A stretch of 64,000 nt of DNA from assembly GCF_030732095.1 (NCBI RefSeq), contig NZ_JAVAMQ010000005.1:180081-244080 (forward strand), written 5' to 3'. Made by a program: the position numbers and the translations under genes. How positions within the stretch are numbered: the first letter of the stretch is position 1; each line of letters starts with the position of its first letter. Positions 33,957-44,244 of the stretch are shown one piece after another. Below the pieces are notes generated by a model that made no database searches, was not told the DNA's origin, and saw only the letters and a list, made by a program, of their open reading frames with translations. Source of the DNA: Paracoccus spongiarum (GTDB lineage: Bacteria > Pseudomonadota > Alphaproteobacteria > Rhodobacterales > Rhodobacteraceae).

Positions 33957-34661
33957 TCATGGGTCGAACCTCGACCAGATCGCGCCGTCGCCCAGACGCG
34001 CCACGAAGGCGGCATGGGCCTGCGCCTCGGCCTCGGTCAGGCGCGGCGGCAACGGGTTGGGCCGCGCGCCACGCCGCGATGCAGCCGCGTTCGAACCGTC
34101 TGGCCCGGCCTGCGCCGCGCCGGGGCTGTCCAGCACCAGATCGGGCTGCCGGCCGCCGACCAGTTCAAGATAGACCTCGGCCAGCAGTTCGGAATCCAGC
34201 AGCGCGCCGTGCAGATCGCGGCCGGAATTGTCGACCCCGAAGCGCCGGCAGAGCGAATCCAGCGACGCCGGCGAGCCCGGAAACTTCTCGCGCGCCAGGG
34301 CCAGCGTATCCAGCGCGCGCGCATGGGGCAGCACGGGAAAGCCTGCGCGCCGCAGTTCGGCGTTCAGGAACTTCATGTCGAAGCTGGCATTGTGGATCAC
34401 CAGCCGCGCATCATCGGCGATGAAGTCGATGAAATCCTGCGCGATCTGCGCGAATTTCGGCTTGTCGCGCAGGAAGTCATCGCCCAGCCCATGCACCTCG
34501 AAGGCCTCCTGCGGCATCGGGCGTTCGGGATTGATATAGACGTGAAAGCTTCGACCTGTCGGCATGTGGTTGAAGAGTTCCAGCGCCCCGATCTCGACGA
34601 TGCGATCCGCGCCGTCGGCATCGAAGCCGGTGGTTTCCGTATCCAGAACGATTTCACGCAT
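33957..34661 (-). CDS. dnaQ: DNA polymerase III subunit epsilon
   Basis: The 234-residue 3'-5' exonuclease shows ExoI 'LDTETTG', ExoII '[10 protein letters not shown]' and ExoIII '[17 protein letters not shown]', with the DEDDh residues in place. It proofreads for the replicative polymerase. A Pro/Ala-rich linker (about 180-205) precedes the C-terminal polymerase-binding segment. It overlaps coaE by 8 bp. The order aroE-coaE-dnaQ next to the origin is conserved in alphaproteobacteria. Confidence 0.95.
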   Translation of the reverse strand: MREIVLDTETTGFDADGADRIVEIGALELFNHMPTGRSFHVYINPERPMPQEAFEVHGLGDDFLRDKPKFAQIAQDFIDFIADDARLVIHNASFDMKFLNAELRRAGFPVLPHARALDTLALAREKFPGSPASLDSLCRRFGVDNSGRDLHGALLDSELLAEVYLELVGGRQPDLVLDSPGAAQAGPDGSNAAASRRGARPNPLPPRLTEAEAQAHAAFVARLGDGAIWSRFDP

Positions 34662-35238
34662 GGGTTATCTCGTCGATGATGGCGGTGATCGCGGCGCGGG
34701 CGCCCTCCGGCGTGTCCGAAGGGATCAGCCAGTCGGCGCGGGCGCGTTTTTCGGCGTCCGGCATCTGCCGCGCCAGGATCAGCCCCAGGGTCTCGTCGGT
34801 CATGCCGGGCCGCGCCAGCACACGGCGGCGCTGTGTCCCGGCATCGGTCGAGACGACGGCCACGCCGTCCACCACTTCGCGGGCGCCGGTCTCGAACAGC
34901 AGCGGGATGTCCAGCACGACAAGATCGCTGGCGCGGTGCCGGTCAAGGAACCCGGCCCGGTCGGCAGCGACCAGCGGATGCACGATCGCCTCGAGCCGGT
35001 CCAGCATCACCGGTGCCGCGGCAAGCGCCTGTTTCAGCATCGCGCGGTCGATCGCGCCCTGCGCCAGCGCGGTCGGGAAGACTGCGGCGACCGGGCCGAC
35101 CGCCGCCCCGCCTGCCGCATAAAGCCGGTGCACCGCCTCGTCGGCATCCCAGACCGGCACGCCCATCTCGCGGAACATGGAGGCGGCGGTCGACTTGCCC
35201 ATGCCGATGCTGCCCGTCAGGCCGAGGCGATAGGTCAT
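34654..35238 (-). CDS. coaE: Dephospho-CoA kinase
   Basis: The 194-residue kinase has the P-loop '[17 protein letters not shown]', '[12 protein letters not shown]' and '[12 protein letters not shown]', diagnostic of CoaE, which performs the last step of coenzyme A synthesis. Its ATG overlaps the aroE stop (ATGA at 35235-35238). Confidence 0.95.
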   Translation of the reverse strand: MTYRLGLTGSIGMGKSTAASMFREMGVPVWDADEAVHRLYAAGGAAVGPVAAVFPTALAQGAIDRAMLKQALAAAPVMLDRLEAIVHPLVAADRAGFLDRHRASDLVVLDIPLLFETGAREVVDGVAVVSTDAGTQRRRVLARPGMTDETLGLILARQMPDAEKRARADWLIPSDTPEGARAAITAIIDEITHA

Positions 35239-36089
35239 TCCAGAACGATCCGCCGCGTCTCGTCATCGACCTCGGGGCGCTGACCGAACCAGCGTTCGAA
35301 TCCCGGCGCCGCCTGATGCAGCAACATGCCCAGCCCGTCGACAATCCGGCAGCCACGGGCCTGCGCCTCGGCCAGGAACGGGGTCATCAGCGGCGTGTAG
35401 ACAAGGTCGGTCACCAGCGCGTCGGGCGACAGCGCGTCCATCGGCACACGCAGGGGCTGCTTGCCCTGCATCCCCAGCGAGGTGGCGTTGACCACGGTCG
35501 CGGCACTATCCAGCATGTTGCCGGCCTGCGCCCAGTCATAGACCACCAGCCTCGCGCCGAATTCGGCCTTGATCTGGTCGGATCGCAAGCGGGTCCGGTT
35601 GGTGATGCGCAGTTCCGGCACGCCGCTGTCAAGCAGCGAGGCGACGACCGCCCGCGCCGCGCCCCCGGCACCGATCACCGCCGCAGGCCCGGCCGCGGGC
35701 TGCCAGTCGGGCGCCGATTGCCGCAGGTTTGCGATGAAGCCGTAGCCGTCGGTGTTGTCGGCGTGAATCCGGCCATCGGGGCGGAAGATCAGGGTGTTGG
35801 CGGCGCCAATCAGCGCGGCGCGGTCAGACACGCTGTCGGCCAGCGCAATGACGGCCTCCTTGTGCGGGATGGTGACATTGGCGCCGACAAAACCGGCGCG
35901 CGGCAGGATGCGCAGAACCTCGGCCAGATGCTCGGGCATCACGGGCAGCGGGACGTAATGGCCCGGAAGTCCGTAGCGGCGCAGCCAATGCGCATGGAGG
36001 CGCGGCGAGCGGGAATGCGCGATCGGCATTCCGATCACGCCGGCAAGGGGCGCGTGAACGATCGGGGGCGGGGACGTGTCTTCGGTCAT
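35235..36089 (-). CDS. aroE: Shikimate dehydrogenase
   Basis: The 284-residue enzyme has the shikimate-binding 'IAHSRSPRLHAHWL', catalytic Lys in 'VTIPHKEAVI', 'HADNTDGYGF' and the nucleotide-binding 'VIGAGGAARAVVASL'. It reduces 3-dehydroshikimate with NADPH. The ATG at 36089 gives the family N-terminus; the frame stays open another 43 codons into the origin region but those residues are not AroE-like. It is the first gene of the leftward aroE-coaE-dnaQ run. Confidence 0.94.
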   Translation of the reverse strand: MTEDTSPPPIVHAPLAGVIGMPIAHSRSPRLHAHWLRRYGLPGHYVPLPVMPEHLAEVLRILPRAGFVGANVTIPHKEAVIALADSVSDRAALIGAANTLIFRPDGRIHADNTDGYGFIANLRQSAPDWQPAAGPAAVIGAGGAARAVVASLLDSGVPELRITNRTRLRSDQIKAEFGARLVVYDWAQAGNMLDSAATVVNATSLGMQGKQPLRVPMDALSPDALVTDLVYTPLMTPFLAEAQARGCRIVDGLGMLLHQAAPGFERWFGQRPEVDDETRRIVLE

Positions 36090-36189
36090 CGGCCTGGCGC
36101 GAATTCTGATGCGATGTGCCAGACTAGGCCGGGCGCGGCGAGGAAAAAAGCCGTAGTTCCGCCCGAGCGACGCTTTTTTGCCCCACCAG

Positions 36190-36562
36190 AAAGCGGCTGT
36201 GGACAAGTGCGGGGGCAAACCGGCCCGGACGCTGTGCCCATCTCGGGACCCGGGCGGAAGGGGCAGTAGTCGCCAGAAAACGAAGCATGAACGGACCCGG
36301 GTCGTCCACAGGTGGATGAAGGATCGCGCTTGCGCCGCCGCTCTGTGGACAACCTTTCCGCACGGACTAATTCCACAAGGTTATCCACAGTTCATCTGTC
36401 TGATATAAAATACTTTTCCTGTCATACAGCCGGGTTTTGCGAAGGTTGTCCACAGAGCGCCCGACTGTGGATCAGCGCGAGAGCAACTGCGTCATCCCGC
36501 CATCCACAGCCCCTACTGCAACAACATTCCCTTTTCTCTTCTTTATAATTAAGTGGTGCCGA
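36190..36562. other. Chromosomal replication origin (oriC) candidate
   Basis: The 485-bp gap between aroE and hemJ has no convincing gene and holds a cluster of DnaA boxes: TGTGGACAA (36198-36206), TCGTCCACA (36302-36310), TGTGGACAA (36344-36352), perfect TTATCCACA (36381-36389), TTGTCCACA (36446-36454), TGTGGATCA (36466-36474) and CCATCCACA (36500-36508). AT-rich tracts suited to unwinding are at 36401-36420 and 36521-36552. Genes diverge on both sides, and rho, mnmE/G and parAB with parS follow within 8 kb. No CtrA-type TTAA-N7-TTAA pair was noticed. Confidence 0.88.
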
Positions 36563-36574
36563 AACGAGGCCGAA

Positions 36575-37021
36575 ATGACCGACCTGCTTGCCAGCGCCTA
36601 TCCCTTCGTGAAGTCGTTTCACGTGATGGCCGTCATCGCGTGGATGGCGGGCCTGTTCTACCTGCCGCGGCTTTTCGTCTATCACGCGGAACGCGGCATG
36701 GCCGAGGGCGAGCCGCGAGCCAGTCTGACGGTCATGCAAGACAAGCTGCTGCGCGTGATCATGCGCCCGGCGATGGTTGCCACATGGCTCAGCGGGCTGA
36801 CGCTGGTGCTGACGCCGGGAATCGTGGACTGGGGCCTTGCCTGGCCCTGGACAAAGGCGGCCTGCGTGCTGGCAATGACCTGGTTTCACGGCTGGTGCGC
36901 GGCAGAGCGGCGCCGGCTGGCTGGCGGTGCATCCCGTGGCGGGCGGCGCTATCGGCTGATGAATGAGGTGCCGACGCTGCTGATGATCGGGATCGTTCTG
37001 TCGGTGATCGTCAAGTTCTGA
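36575..37021 (+). CDS. hemJ: Protoporphyrinogen IX oxidase HemJ
   Basis: The 148-residue membrane protein has four helices and the HemJ motifs 'VKSFHVMAVIAWMAGLFYLPRLFVYHAE' (with the conserved His and Arg) and a C-terminal 'RLMNEVPTLLMIGIVLSVIVK'. HemJ oxidises protoporphyrinogen IX in most alphaproteobacteria. The ATG at 36575 follows ACGAGG. It is the first gene to the right of oriC. Confidence 0.93.
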   Translation: MTDLLASAYPFVKSFHVMAVIAWMAGLFYLPRLFVYHAERGMAEGEPRASLTVMQDKLLRVIMRPAMVATWLSGLTLVLTPGIVDWGLAWPWTKAACVLAMTWFHGWCAAERRRLAGGASRGGRRYRLMNEVPTLLMIGIVLSVIVKF

Positions 37022-37160
37022 ACGGGCGTCTCTCCGGCCAAAGATTGACTCCGGCCGCATTGCGGCCTATCTGGCCCGTGACCCCGGCCGTCCGGCGCGG
37101 GATTTCCCGTTGAAGATTCTGACATGCCGCGCATCGCGCCGCGGCCAGTGGTGACGCCCG

Positions 37161-38432
<1,272 letters not shown>

Positions 38433-38442
38433 CGGGGCAGGC

Positions 38443-39708
38443 ATGGATCTGATCTTTGCAGAGGCCACCCCGCCCGGGCGGGGTGGCGTTTCAGTTGTCA
38501 GGCTCAGCGGCCCGGGCGCGCGGCGGGCGGCCGAACAGCTTGCCGGGCCGCTGGATTCTGCCCGGCACGGCTATTTCCGCAAGCTGGCGCGTCATGAGGA
38601 AGAGCTTGACCAGGCCCTGGTGATCTGGTTCGAGGCCGGCGCAAGCTTCACCGGCGAGGAGGTGGCCGAGCTGCATCTGCACGGTGCGCCGGTCGTCGTG
38701 CGGCATGTCATGCGGGCTCTGGCCATGCTTGGCGCGCGCCAGGCCGAGGCCGGCGAGTTCACGCGACGCGCCTATCTGAACGGTCGGCTTGATCTGGCCG
38801 CCGTCGAGGGGCTGGGCGATCTTCTTGCCGCAGAAACGGACGCGCAACGGCGGATGGCGCTGAGGGCCGCCGGTGGAGAGCTGGCGCGGAATGCCGAGCG
38901 CTGGCGCGGCATGCTGGTCAGGGCCGGCGCGCTGGTCGAGGCAAGCGTCGATTTCGCGGATGAAGACGTGCCGGAAGATGTCCCTGTCGAGGTCTTTCAG
39001 ATCCTGGCGGATCTGTCCGACTTGCTGGAACGGGAGATCAGCGGTTTTCCGGCGGCGGAACGCCTGCGCACCGGTTTCGAGGTTGCCGTCATCGGTGAGC
39101 CCAATGCCGGAAAGTCGAGCCTCGTCAACCGGATCGCCCGCCGCGACGTGGCGATCGTGTCCGAGGTGGCCGGAACGACGAGGGACGTCATCGAACTGCG
39201 TCTGGACCTTGGCGGCCTGGCAGTCACCCTGCTTGATACGGCGGGCCTGCGCGACAGCGAGGATCAGGTGGAATCCATCGGAATTGCACGGGCTCGTGCG
39301 CGCGCCGAGGCGGCGGACCTGCGTGTTCATCTTTCGCCACTCGGTGTGGCCGATGCCCTGCTGTGGCGGCCCGGCGACGTCGTTGCGCGGAGCAAGGCGG
39401 ATCTTGGCGACGGAAGCGGCGGACTTGCGGTGTCGGCAACCACCGGAGACGGGATCGCCGACCTGCTGGCGGCGATACGGCAGGAGTTGAATGGTCGCGT
39501 GGCGGGCGCCGGGATCGTCAGCCATGATCGGCAGGCAAGATCGCTGTCGGATGCGCGCGATGCCATCGCCGCCGTTGCGGACCTTCCGGCCGAGTTTCTG
39601 GCCGAGGCGATCCGGCAGGCGGCGGCCTCGCTGGACAAACTCCTTGGCAGAATTGGCGCGGAGGACTATCTGGATGAAATCTTCGCGTCCTTCTGCGTTG
39701 GTAAGTGA
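38443..39708 (+). CDS. mnmE: tRNA modification GTPase MnmE
   Basis: The 421-residue GTPase has an N-terminal folate-binding domain ('GRGGVSVVRLSGPGA', 'TGEEVAELHLHGAPVV'), G1 'GEPNAGKSSLVN', G2 region 'AGTTRDVIE', G3 'DTAGLRDSED', and the C-terminal 'FCVGK' motif whose Cys is required for function. It works with MnmG to modify U34 of certain tRNAs. The G-domain insert is a little shorter than usual: the NKxD region reads 'RSKADL'. Confidence 0.95.
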   Translation: MDLIFAEATPPGRGGVSVVRLSGPGARRAAEQLAGPLDSARHGYFRKLARHEEELDQALVIWFEAGASFTGEEVAELHLHGAPVVVRHVMRALAMLGARQAEAGEFTRRAYLNGRLDLAAVEGLGDLLAAETDAQRRMALRAAGGELARNAERWRGMLVRAGALVEASVDFADEDVPEDVPVEVFQILADLSDLLEREISGFPAAERLRTGFEVAVIGEPNAGKSSLVNRIARRDVAIVSEVAGTTRDVIELRLDLGGLAVTLLDTAGLRDSEDQVESIGIARARARAEAADLRVHLSPLGVADALLWRPGDVVARSKADLGDGSGGLAVSATTGDGIADLLAAIRQELNGRVAGAGIVSHDRQARSLSDARDAIAAVADLPAEFLAEAIRQAAASLDKLLGRIGAEDYLDEIFASFCVGK

Positions 39709-39712
39709 GGAG

Positions 39713-39728
39713 TGTTTCACGTGAAACA
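39713..39728. other. parS centromere site 1, overlapping the mnmG start
   Basis: The perfect palindrome TGTTTCACGTGAAACA is the consensus ParB-binding site. It lies between the ribosome site and the first codons of mnmG, about 3.2 kb from the DnaA-box cluster and 3.2 kb before parB. Confidence 0.96.
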
Positions 39729-41580
39729 TTTTGATGTTGTCGTGATCGGTGGCGGACATGCGGGGGTCGAAGCTGCCTGTGCATCGGCGCGCATGGGGTC
39801 AACGACGGCGCTGGTGACCATGCGGCGAGAGGACATCGGCACGCTGTCGTGCAATCCCGCCGTGGGCGGACTCGGCAAGGGCCATCTCGTGCGCGAGATC
39901 GACGCCCTCGACGGGGTCATGGGCCGGATCGCCGACCGAGCAGGCATCCAGTTCAGGCTTCTGAACCGACGCAAGGGGCCCGCGGTTCAGGGCCCGCGGG
40001 CGCAGATGGACCGCGCAGCCTATCGTCGCGAAGCGATGCAGACTGTTGCGACGCAGCCGGGCCTTGCGGTCATGATCGACGAGGTTGTCGACCTGACGAT
40101 CTCGGGCGGCATGGTCGCCGGTCTGACTCTGAAGGCTCACGGCGAGATTTTGGCCGCTTCGGTCGTGGTGACCACCGGGACATTTCTGAATGGCGTCATT
40201 CACATCGGCGATCAAAGCCGCCCCGCAGGCCGCTGGGGCGACGACGCCTCAGCAAGTCTCGCCGGGTCGCTGCATCGCCTCGGGCTGCCCACCGGACGAC
40301 TGAAAACGGGAACGCCCCCGCGCCTCGATGGGCGCAGCATCGACTGGTCGCGCGTCGGCAGCCAGCCCGGGGACGATATTCCGGCGATGTTTTCCTATCT
40401 GCATGATCGCACCTTCCTGCCGCAGGTCCCCTGCGGGGTCACGGCCACAAACGCCCGGACGCACCGGATCATCCACGATAACATCCGGCTGTCGGCAATG
40501 TATGGCGGGCACATCTCTGGGAAGGGGCCGCGCTACTGTCCGTCCATCGAAGACAAGGTCCTGCGCTTCGCCGACAAGGAGTCTCACCAGGTCTTCCTCG
40601 AACCCGAGGGCCTGGAGGACGATACCGTGTATCCCAACGGCATCTCGACCTCCCTGCCCGAACCCGTCCAGGCCGCTTATGTGAGGACGATGGAGGGCCT
40701 TGAAGACGCCGTCATCACCCAGCCTGGCTACGCGGTCGAATACGATTATATAGATCCCCGCGCACTGGACGCGACGCTGAAAGTCCGGGATGTCCAAGGG
40801 CTGTATCTGGCCGGTCAGATCAACGGAACGACGGGCTATGAGGAGGCTGCCGCCCAGGGCCTTGTCGCGGGTCTCAATGCGGCCTTGTCCAGCCAGGGCC
40901 GCCCATCCGCCCTGTTCAGCCGGACAGAAAGCTATATCGGCGTGATGGTCGACGATCTGACGACGCATGGCGTCACCGAACCCTACCGCATGTTCACCTC
41001 GCGGGCCGAGTTCCGCCTGTCGCTTCGGGCAGACAATGCCGATCAGCGGCTGACCCCGTTCGGCATCGAGCTTGGCTGTGTGTCGCAGGACCGGCGCGAC
41101 CGCTTTGCAGCTCGGCAGGGGCGCTACGCCGCCGCACGGGCAGCGACCGAAAATTGCCGCTTCACCCCAGCCCAACTTCAGAAGGCCGGGTTCAATGTGC
41201 GCCAGGACGGCCAGCCACGATCGGTTTTCATGCTTCTTGGCGGGGCGGATACCGACCTTGAACTTCTCGCATCCGTCATGCCGGGCTTGGCGGATGTGCC
41301 GAAAGACACGCTTCAGCAGTTGAAGAATGATGCGCTTTATCAACAGTTTGCCGACCGTCAAGCCCGAGACGCGGCAATCCTGCGGCAAGATGAGGCCATT
41401 CCGCTGCCCGCCGATCTGGATTATGCCGACCTGCCCGGCCTGTCTGGCGAACTCGCGTCCAAACTGGGCGCGGCGCGGCCGGCGACGCTGGCGGCGGCAT
41501 CGCGGATTGAGGGTATGACCCCCGCGGCCCTGACCCTGCTGGTCGCCGTGTCGCGATCCCGGCGGCGCCAGCGCGCATGA
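39721..41580 (+). CDS. mnmG: tRNA uridine-5-carboxymethylaminomethyl modification enzyme MnmG
   Basis: The 619-residue FAD protein has the dinucleotide motif '[21 protein letters not shown]', '[21 protein letters not shown]', '[14 protein letters not shown]', and the C-terminal helical domain. With MnmE it modifies wobble uridines. The start is probably GTG 39721, since GAGGAG ends 8 bases before it; GTG 39712 (adding MFH) is in frame but directly abuts the Shine-Dalgarno. Either way a parS site covers the start region. The stop overlaps the rsmG ATG. Confidence 0.95.
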   Translation: MKHFDVVVIGGGHAGVEAACASARMGSTTALVTMRREDIGTLSCNPAVGGLGKGHLVREIDALDGVMGRIADRAGIQFRLLNRRKGPAVQGPRAQMDRAAYRREAMQTVATQPGLAVMIDEVVDLTISGGMVAGLTLKAHGEILAASVVVTTGTFLNGVIHIGDQSRPAGRWGDDASASLAGSLHRLGLPTGRLKTGTPPRLDGRSIDWSRVGSQPGDDIPAMFSYLHDRTFLPQVPCGVTATNARTHRIIHDNIRLSAMYGGHISGKGPRYCPSIEDKVLRFADKESHQVFLEPEGLEDDTVYPNGISTSLPEPVQAAYVRTMEGLEDAVITQPGYAVEYDYIDPRALDATLKVRDVQGLYLAGQINGTTGYEEAAAQGLVAGLNAALSSQGRPSALFSRTESYIGVMVDDLTTHGVTEPYRMFTSRAEFRLSLRADNADQRLTPFGIELGCVSQDRRDRFAARQGRYAAARAATENCRFTPAQLQKAGFNVRQDGQPRSVFMLLGGADTDLELLASVMPGLADVPKDTLQQLKNDALYQQFADRQARDAAILRQDEAIPLPADLDYADLPGLSGELASKLGAARPATLAAASRIEGMTPAALTLLVAVSRSRRRQRA

Positions 41581-42173
41581 CGCAGAATGTTTCACGTGAA
41601 ACACTCGACCGCCTCACCTGCTATGCCGCGCTCGTCCGGCAGTGGAATCCGCGGATCAATCTGGTGGCACCCTCCACGCTCGCGCAACTCGAGGCGCGCC
41701 ACATCGACGATTCGATGCAGATTGCCCAGCATGCCGACCCAGGCGACGGCGTTTGGGCCGATCTTGGCAGCGGTGGCGGTCTTCCCGGCCTCATTCTCGC
41801 CGCGATCTATGCGGACCGCCCGGCCCGCTTTTGCCTTGTTGAAAGCGATCAGCGCAAGGCTGCCTTCCTGCGAACGGCCATCCGCGAGATGGGCCTTCCG
41901 AACGCCACTGTCATCGCCCGGCGGATCGAGGCGGTGGATCCGCTGAATGCCGCCGACATCTCGGTCCGCGCGCTTGCCCCGCTTCCGTGCCTCATGCCAT
42001 ACATGGAAATGCATCTTGCAACGCAGGGACAGGCTTGGCTGATGAAGGGCGAAAACTGGCGGCAAGAGGTCTCGGAAGCGCGCAAGCTTTGGCGATTCGA
42101 TCTCGACCATTTCCCCAGCCGCACTCATCCGGCGGCAGCCATCCTCAAGATCAGCGGAGTATCGCATGTCTGA
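41577..42173 (+). CDS. rsmG: 16S rRNA (guanine527-N7)-methyltransferase RsmG
   Basis: The 198-residue protein has the S-adenosylmethionine site '[17 protein letters not shown]' and '[13 protein letters not shown]', plus '[12 protein letters not shown]', as in RsmG/GidB. It methylates G527 of 16S rRNA. The N-terminal peptide 'NVSRETL' is encoded by a parS site. It overlaps mnmG by 4 bp and parA by 8 bp. Confidence 0.95.
   Translation: MTQNVSRETLDRLTCYAALVRQWNPRINLVAPSTLAQLEARHIDDSMQIAQHADPGDGVWADLGSGGGLPGLILAAIYADRPARFCLVESDQRKAAFLRTAIREMGLPNATVIARRIEAVDPLNAADISVRALAPLPCLMPYMEMHLATQGQAWLMKGENWRQEVSEARKLWRFDLDHFPSRTHPAAAILKISGVSHV
41588..41603. other. parS centromere site 2, inside rsmG codons 4-9
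   Basis: A second perfect TGTTTCACGTGAAACA lies in the 5' coding part of rsmG, 1,875 bp from the first site. It is a functional-looking ParB target because all 16 bases match the consensus. Confidence 0.96.
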
Positions 42174-42951
42174 CCACAACATCGTGGCGATCGCCAACCA
42201 GAAGGGCGGCGTCGGCAAGACCACGACAGCGATCAACCTCGGCGCTGCGCTGGCCGAGGCTGGCTACCCGGTGCTGCTGGTCGATCTCGATCCGCAGGGC
42301 AATGCCTCGACCGGTCTGGGGATCGACAGCGACAAGCGGGACCTGACGGTTTACGATTTGCTGGCGGGGCAGCACAGCCTCCAGGACTGCGCGGTGGCCA
42401 CCTCGATCGAGAATCTGGGCATCGTTCCCGCGACGCCCGACCTGTCTTCAGCCGATGTCGATCTGGCGCAGGCGCAGGACCGCACCCGCCTTCTGCGCCG
42501 CAAGCTGGAGGCCGCCCCGTCCGGCAGCATCGTTCTGATCGACTGCCCGCCCGCCCTCGGGTTGCTCACGGTGAACGCGATGGTCGCCGCCGATGCCGTT
42601 CTTGTTCCGCTGCAGGCCGAGTTCTACGCGCTTGAAGGGCTGTCGCAGCTGCTGACCACGGTCCGCGAGGTTCGCCAGACCGCCAACCCGGCGCTGCGGA
42701 TCAATGGCGTTTTGCTGACCATGTCTGATTACCGCAACAACCTTGCCCAGCAGGTCGAGGCCGATGCCCGCGCAACCCTTGGCGAACTGGTCTATCCGAC
42801 CGTGATTCCTCGGAATGTTCGCGTTTCCGAGGCGCCATCCCACGCCAAGCCGGTTCTCAGCTATGATCCTTCGTCGAAGGGCAGCGCGGCTTATCGCCAA
42901 TTCGCGGCCGAATTCGCCGCACGCCTGAAACTGGTTCCCGAGGAGGCCTGA
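42166..42951 (+). CDS. parA: Chromosome partitioning ATPase ParA
   Basis: The 261-residue ATPase has the deviant Walker A 'NQKGGVGKTTTAINLG', Walker A' 'LLVDLDPQGNAS' and Walker B 'VLIDCPPALG'. It forms dynamic gradients that move ParB-parS complexes from the origin. The ATG overlaps the rsmG stop, and parB follows after 1 bp. Confidence 0.96.
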   Translation: MSDHNIVAIANQKGGVGKTTTAINLGAALAEAGYPVLLVDLDPQGNASTGLGIDSDKRDLTVYDLLAGQHSLQDCAVATSIENLGIVPATPDLSSADVDLAQAQDRTRLLRRKLEAAPSGSIVLIDCPPALGLLTVNAMVAADAVLVPLQAEFYALEGLSQLLTTVREVRQTANPALRINGVLLTMSDYRNNLAQQVEADARATLGELVYPTVIPRNVRVSEAPSHAKPVLSYDPSSKGSAAYRQFAAEFAARLKLVPEEA

Positions 42952-42952
42952 A

Positions 42953-43849
42953 ATGACCGACAGCAAGCTTGCCAAGCGTGGCCTGGGCCGCGGGCTTTCC
43001 GCGCTCATGGCCGACATGGACCTGGCGGAACCGGCGCCGACCGCAGCCGCCCCGCGCGACCGCACCATGATCCCGATCGAGCAGCTGACCGCCAATCCCG
43101 ACCAGCCGCGCCGCAGCTTTGCCCCCGAGGCGTTGCAGGAACTGGCCGACTCGCTGCGCGCGCGGGGGGTGTTGCAGCCGTTGATCGTGCGACCGCACCC
43201 GCAAGACGCCGGGCTCTACCAGATCGTTGCGGGCGAGCGGCGCTGGCGTGCCGCGCAGATGGCCCAGCTGCACGAGATGCCGGTCATCATCCGCGAGCTG
43301 TCCGATACCGAAGTGCTTGAAATCGCCATCATCGAGAACATCCAGCGCGCCGACCTCAATGCCATCGAGGAGGCGGCTTCGTTCCGCCAGCTGATGGACC
43401 GCTTCGGCCATACGCAGGAACGACTGGCCGAGGCGCTGAACAAAAGCCGCAGCCACATCGCCAACCTGCTGCGCCTGTTGAACCTGCCCGATCCCGTCCA
43501 GGACATGGTCAAGGATGGAAAGATCTCGTCTGGCCATGCGCGGGCGCTTGTCACGGCGCCGAATGCCCTGCATTTGGCGCGGAAAGTGGTCGAAAAGGGC
43601 CTGTCGGTGCGCGAGACCGAGGATCTCGTTCGCAAGCAGAGCGCGGGCGAATCCGCGCCAAGGCCCGCCGCTGCCCGGCGGGTCGAGAAGGACGCCGATA
43701 CCCGCGCGCTTGAATCGGACCTGTCAGCGCATTTGAAGATGGGGGTGGCGATCACCCATTCGGGCGACGGTGCAGGGACCATCGCGATCTCTTACCGAGA
43801 TCTGGATCAGCTTGATGCGCTGTGCCAACTGTTGGGTGGGAACCGCTGA
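42953..43849 (+). CDS. parB: Chromosome partitioning protein ParB
   Basis: The 298-residue CTPase/DNA-binding protein has the N-terminal 'RGLGRGLSALMAD', box I 'LTANPDQPRRSF', box II 'IVAGERRWRAAQMA', box III 'EIAIIENIQRADLNAIEEA', a helix-turn-helix with 'LAEALNKSRSHIANLLRLLNLP', and a C-terminal dimerisation domain. It binds the two parS sites upstream. The gene ends the rightward origin-proximal run. Confidence 0.96.
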   Translation: MTDSKLAKRGLGRGLSALMADMDLAEPAPTAAAPRDRTMIPIEQLTANPDQPRRSFAPEALQELADSLRARGVLQPLIVRPHPQDAGLYQIVAGERRWRAAQMAQLHEMPVIIRELSDTEVLEIAIIENIQRADLNAIEEAASFRQLMDRFGHTQERLAEALNKSRSHIANLLRLLNLPDPVQDMVKDGKISSGHARALVTAPNALHLARKVVEKGLSVRETEDLVRKQSAGESAPRPAAARRVEKDADTRALESDLSAHLKMGVAITHSGDGAGTIAISYRDLDQLDALCQLLGGNR

Positions 43850-43888
43850 TCTGGTGTAATCCTAGAAATAAAACACTACATCTGGTGC

Positions 43889-44242
43889 CTAAATGCTTGG
43901 CCGAGTTACCAGATAAACACTCACCGCGACGCAGATGCAGGCCTGGATCGCGACAACCCAATGCGGCACGCCCAGCCACAGTGCCAGCGCGATCCCCGAG
44001 GACATGGCAAGCACCGCCCAGATCTTGGCCAGCCTGCCGACGGCGCCGCGTTCCTGCCAGGCCCTGACCGGCGGCCCGTAGGTCGGATGCTCCAGGATCC
44101 GGCGGCGCAGCCTGGGTGAGCTTCGGGCAAAGGCCCAGGCGGCGACCAGGAGGAACGGCACCGTCGGCATGATGGGCAGGGCGATGCCGAGGATGCCCAG
44201 TCCCAGGGCAAGGCAGCCCAGGGTCAGCCAGAGGGCCCGCAT
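43889..44242 (-). CDS. DUF454/YbaN family inner-membrane protein
   Basis: The 117-residue membrane protein begins 'MRALWLTLGCLALGLGILGIALPIMPTVPFLLVAAWAFARSSPRLRRRI', a pattern typical of DUF454 (YbaN), with three to four helices and 'HPTYGPPVRAWQERGAV'. Function unknown. The ATG at 44242 lies 2 bp after the hemW stop, so it is the last gene of the rph-rdgB-ridA-hemW run. An extra 27 open codons upstream overlap hemW and are not family-like. Confidence 0.88.
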   Translation of the reverse strand: MRALWLTLGCLALGLGILGIALPIMPTVPFLLVAAWAFARSSPRLRRRILEHPTYGPPVRAWQERGAVGRLAKIWAVLAMSSGIALALWLGVPHWVVAIQACICVAVSVYLVTRPSI

Positions 44243-44244
44243 CG

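Noticed and set aside
33944..34015. N-terminal extension of the YihY-family protein
   Set aside because: The 24 extra codons overlap the dnaQ 3' end and have no family similarity; the ATGATG at 33943 is preferred.
36090..36574. Short open frames in the aroE-hemJ gap
   Set aside because: They have no ribosome sites or family features and consist of DnaA-box and AT-rich sequence. The gap is better explained as oriC.
43850..43888. Terminator after parB
   Set aside because: Only a short repeated ATCTGGTG was seen; no stable stem with a T-run.
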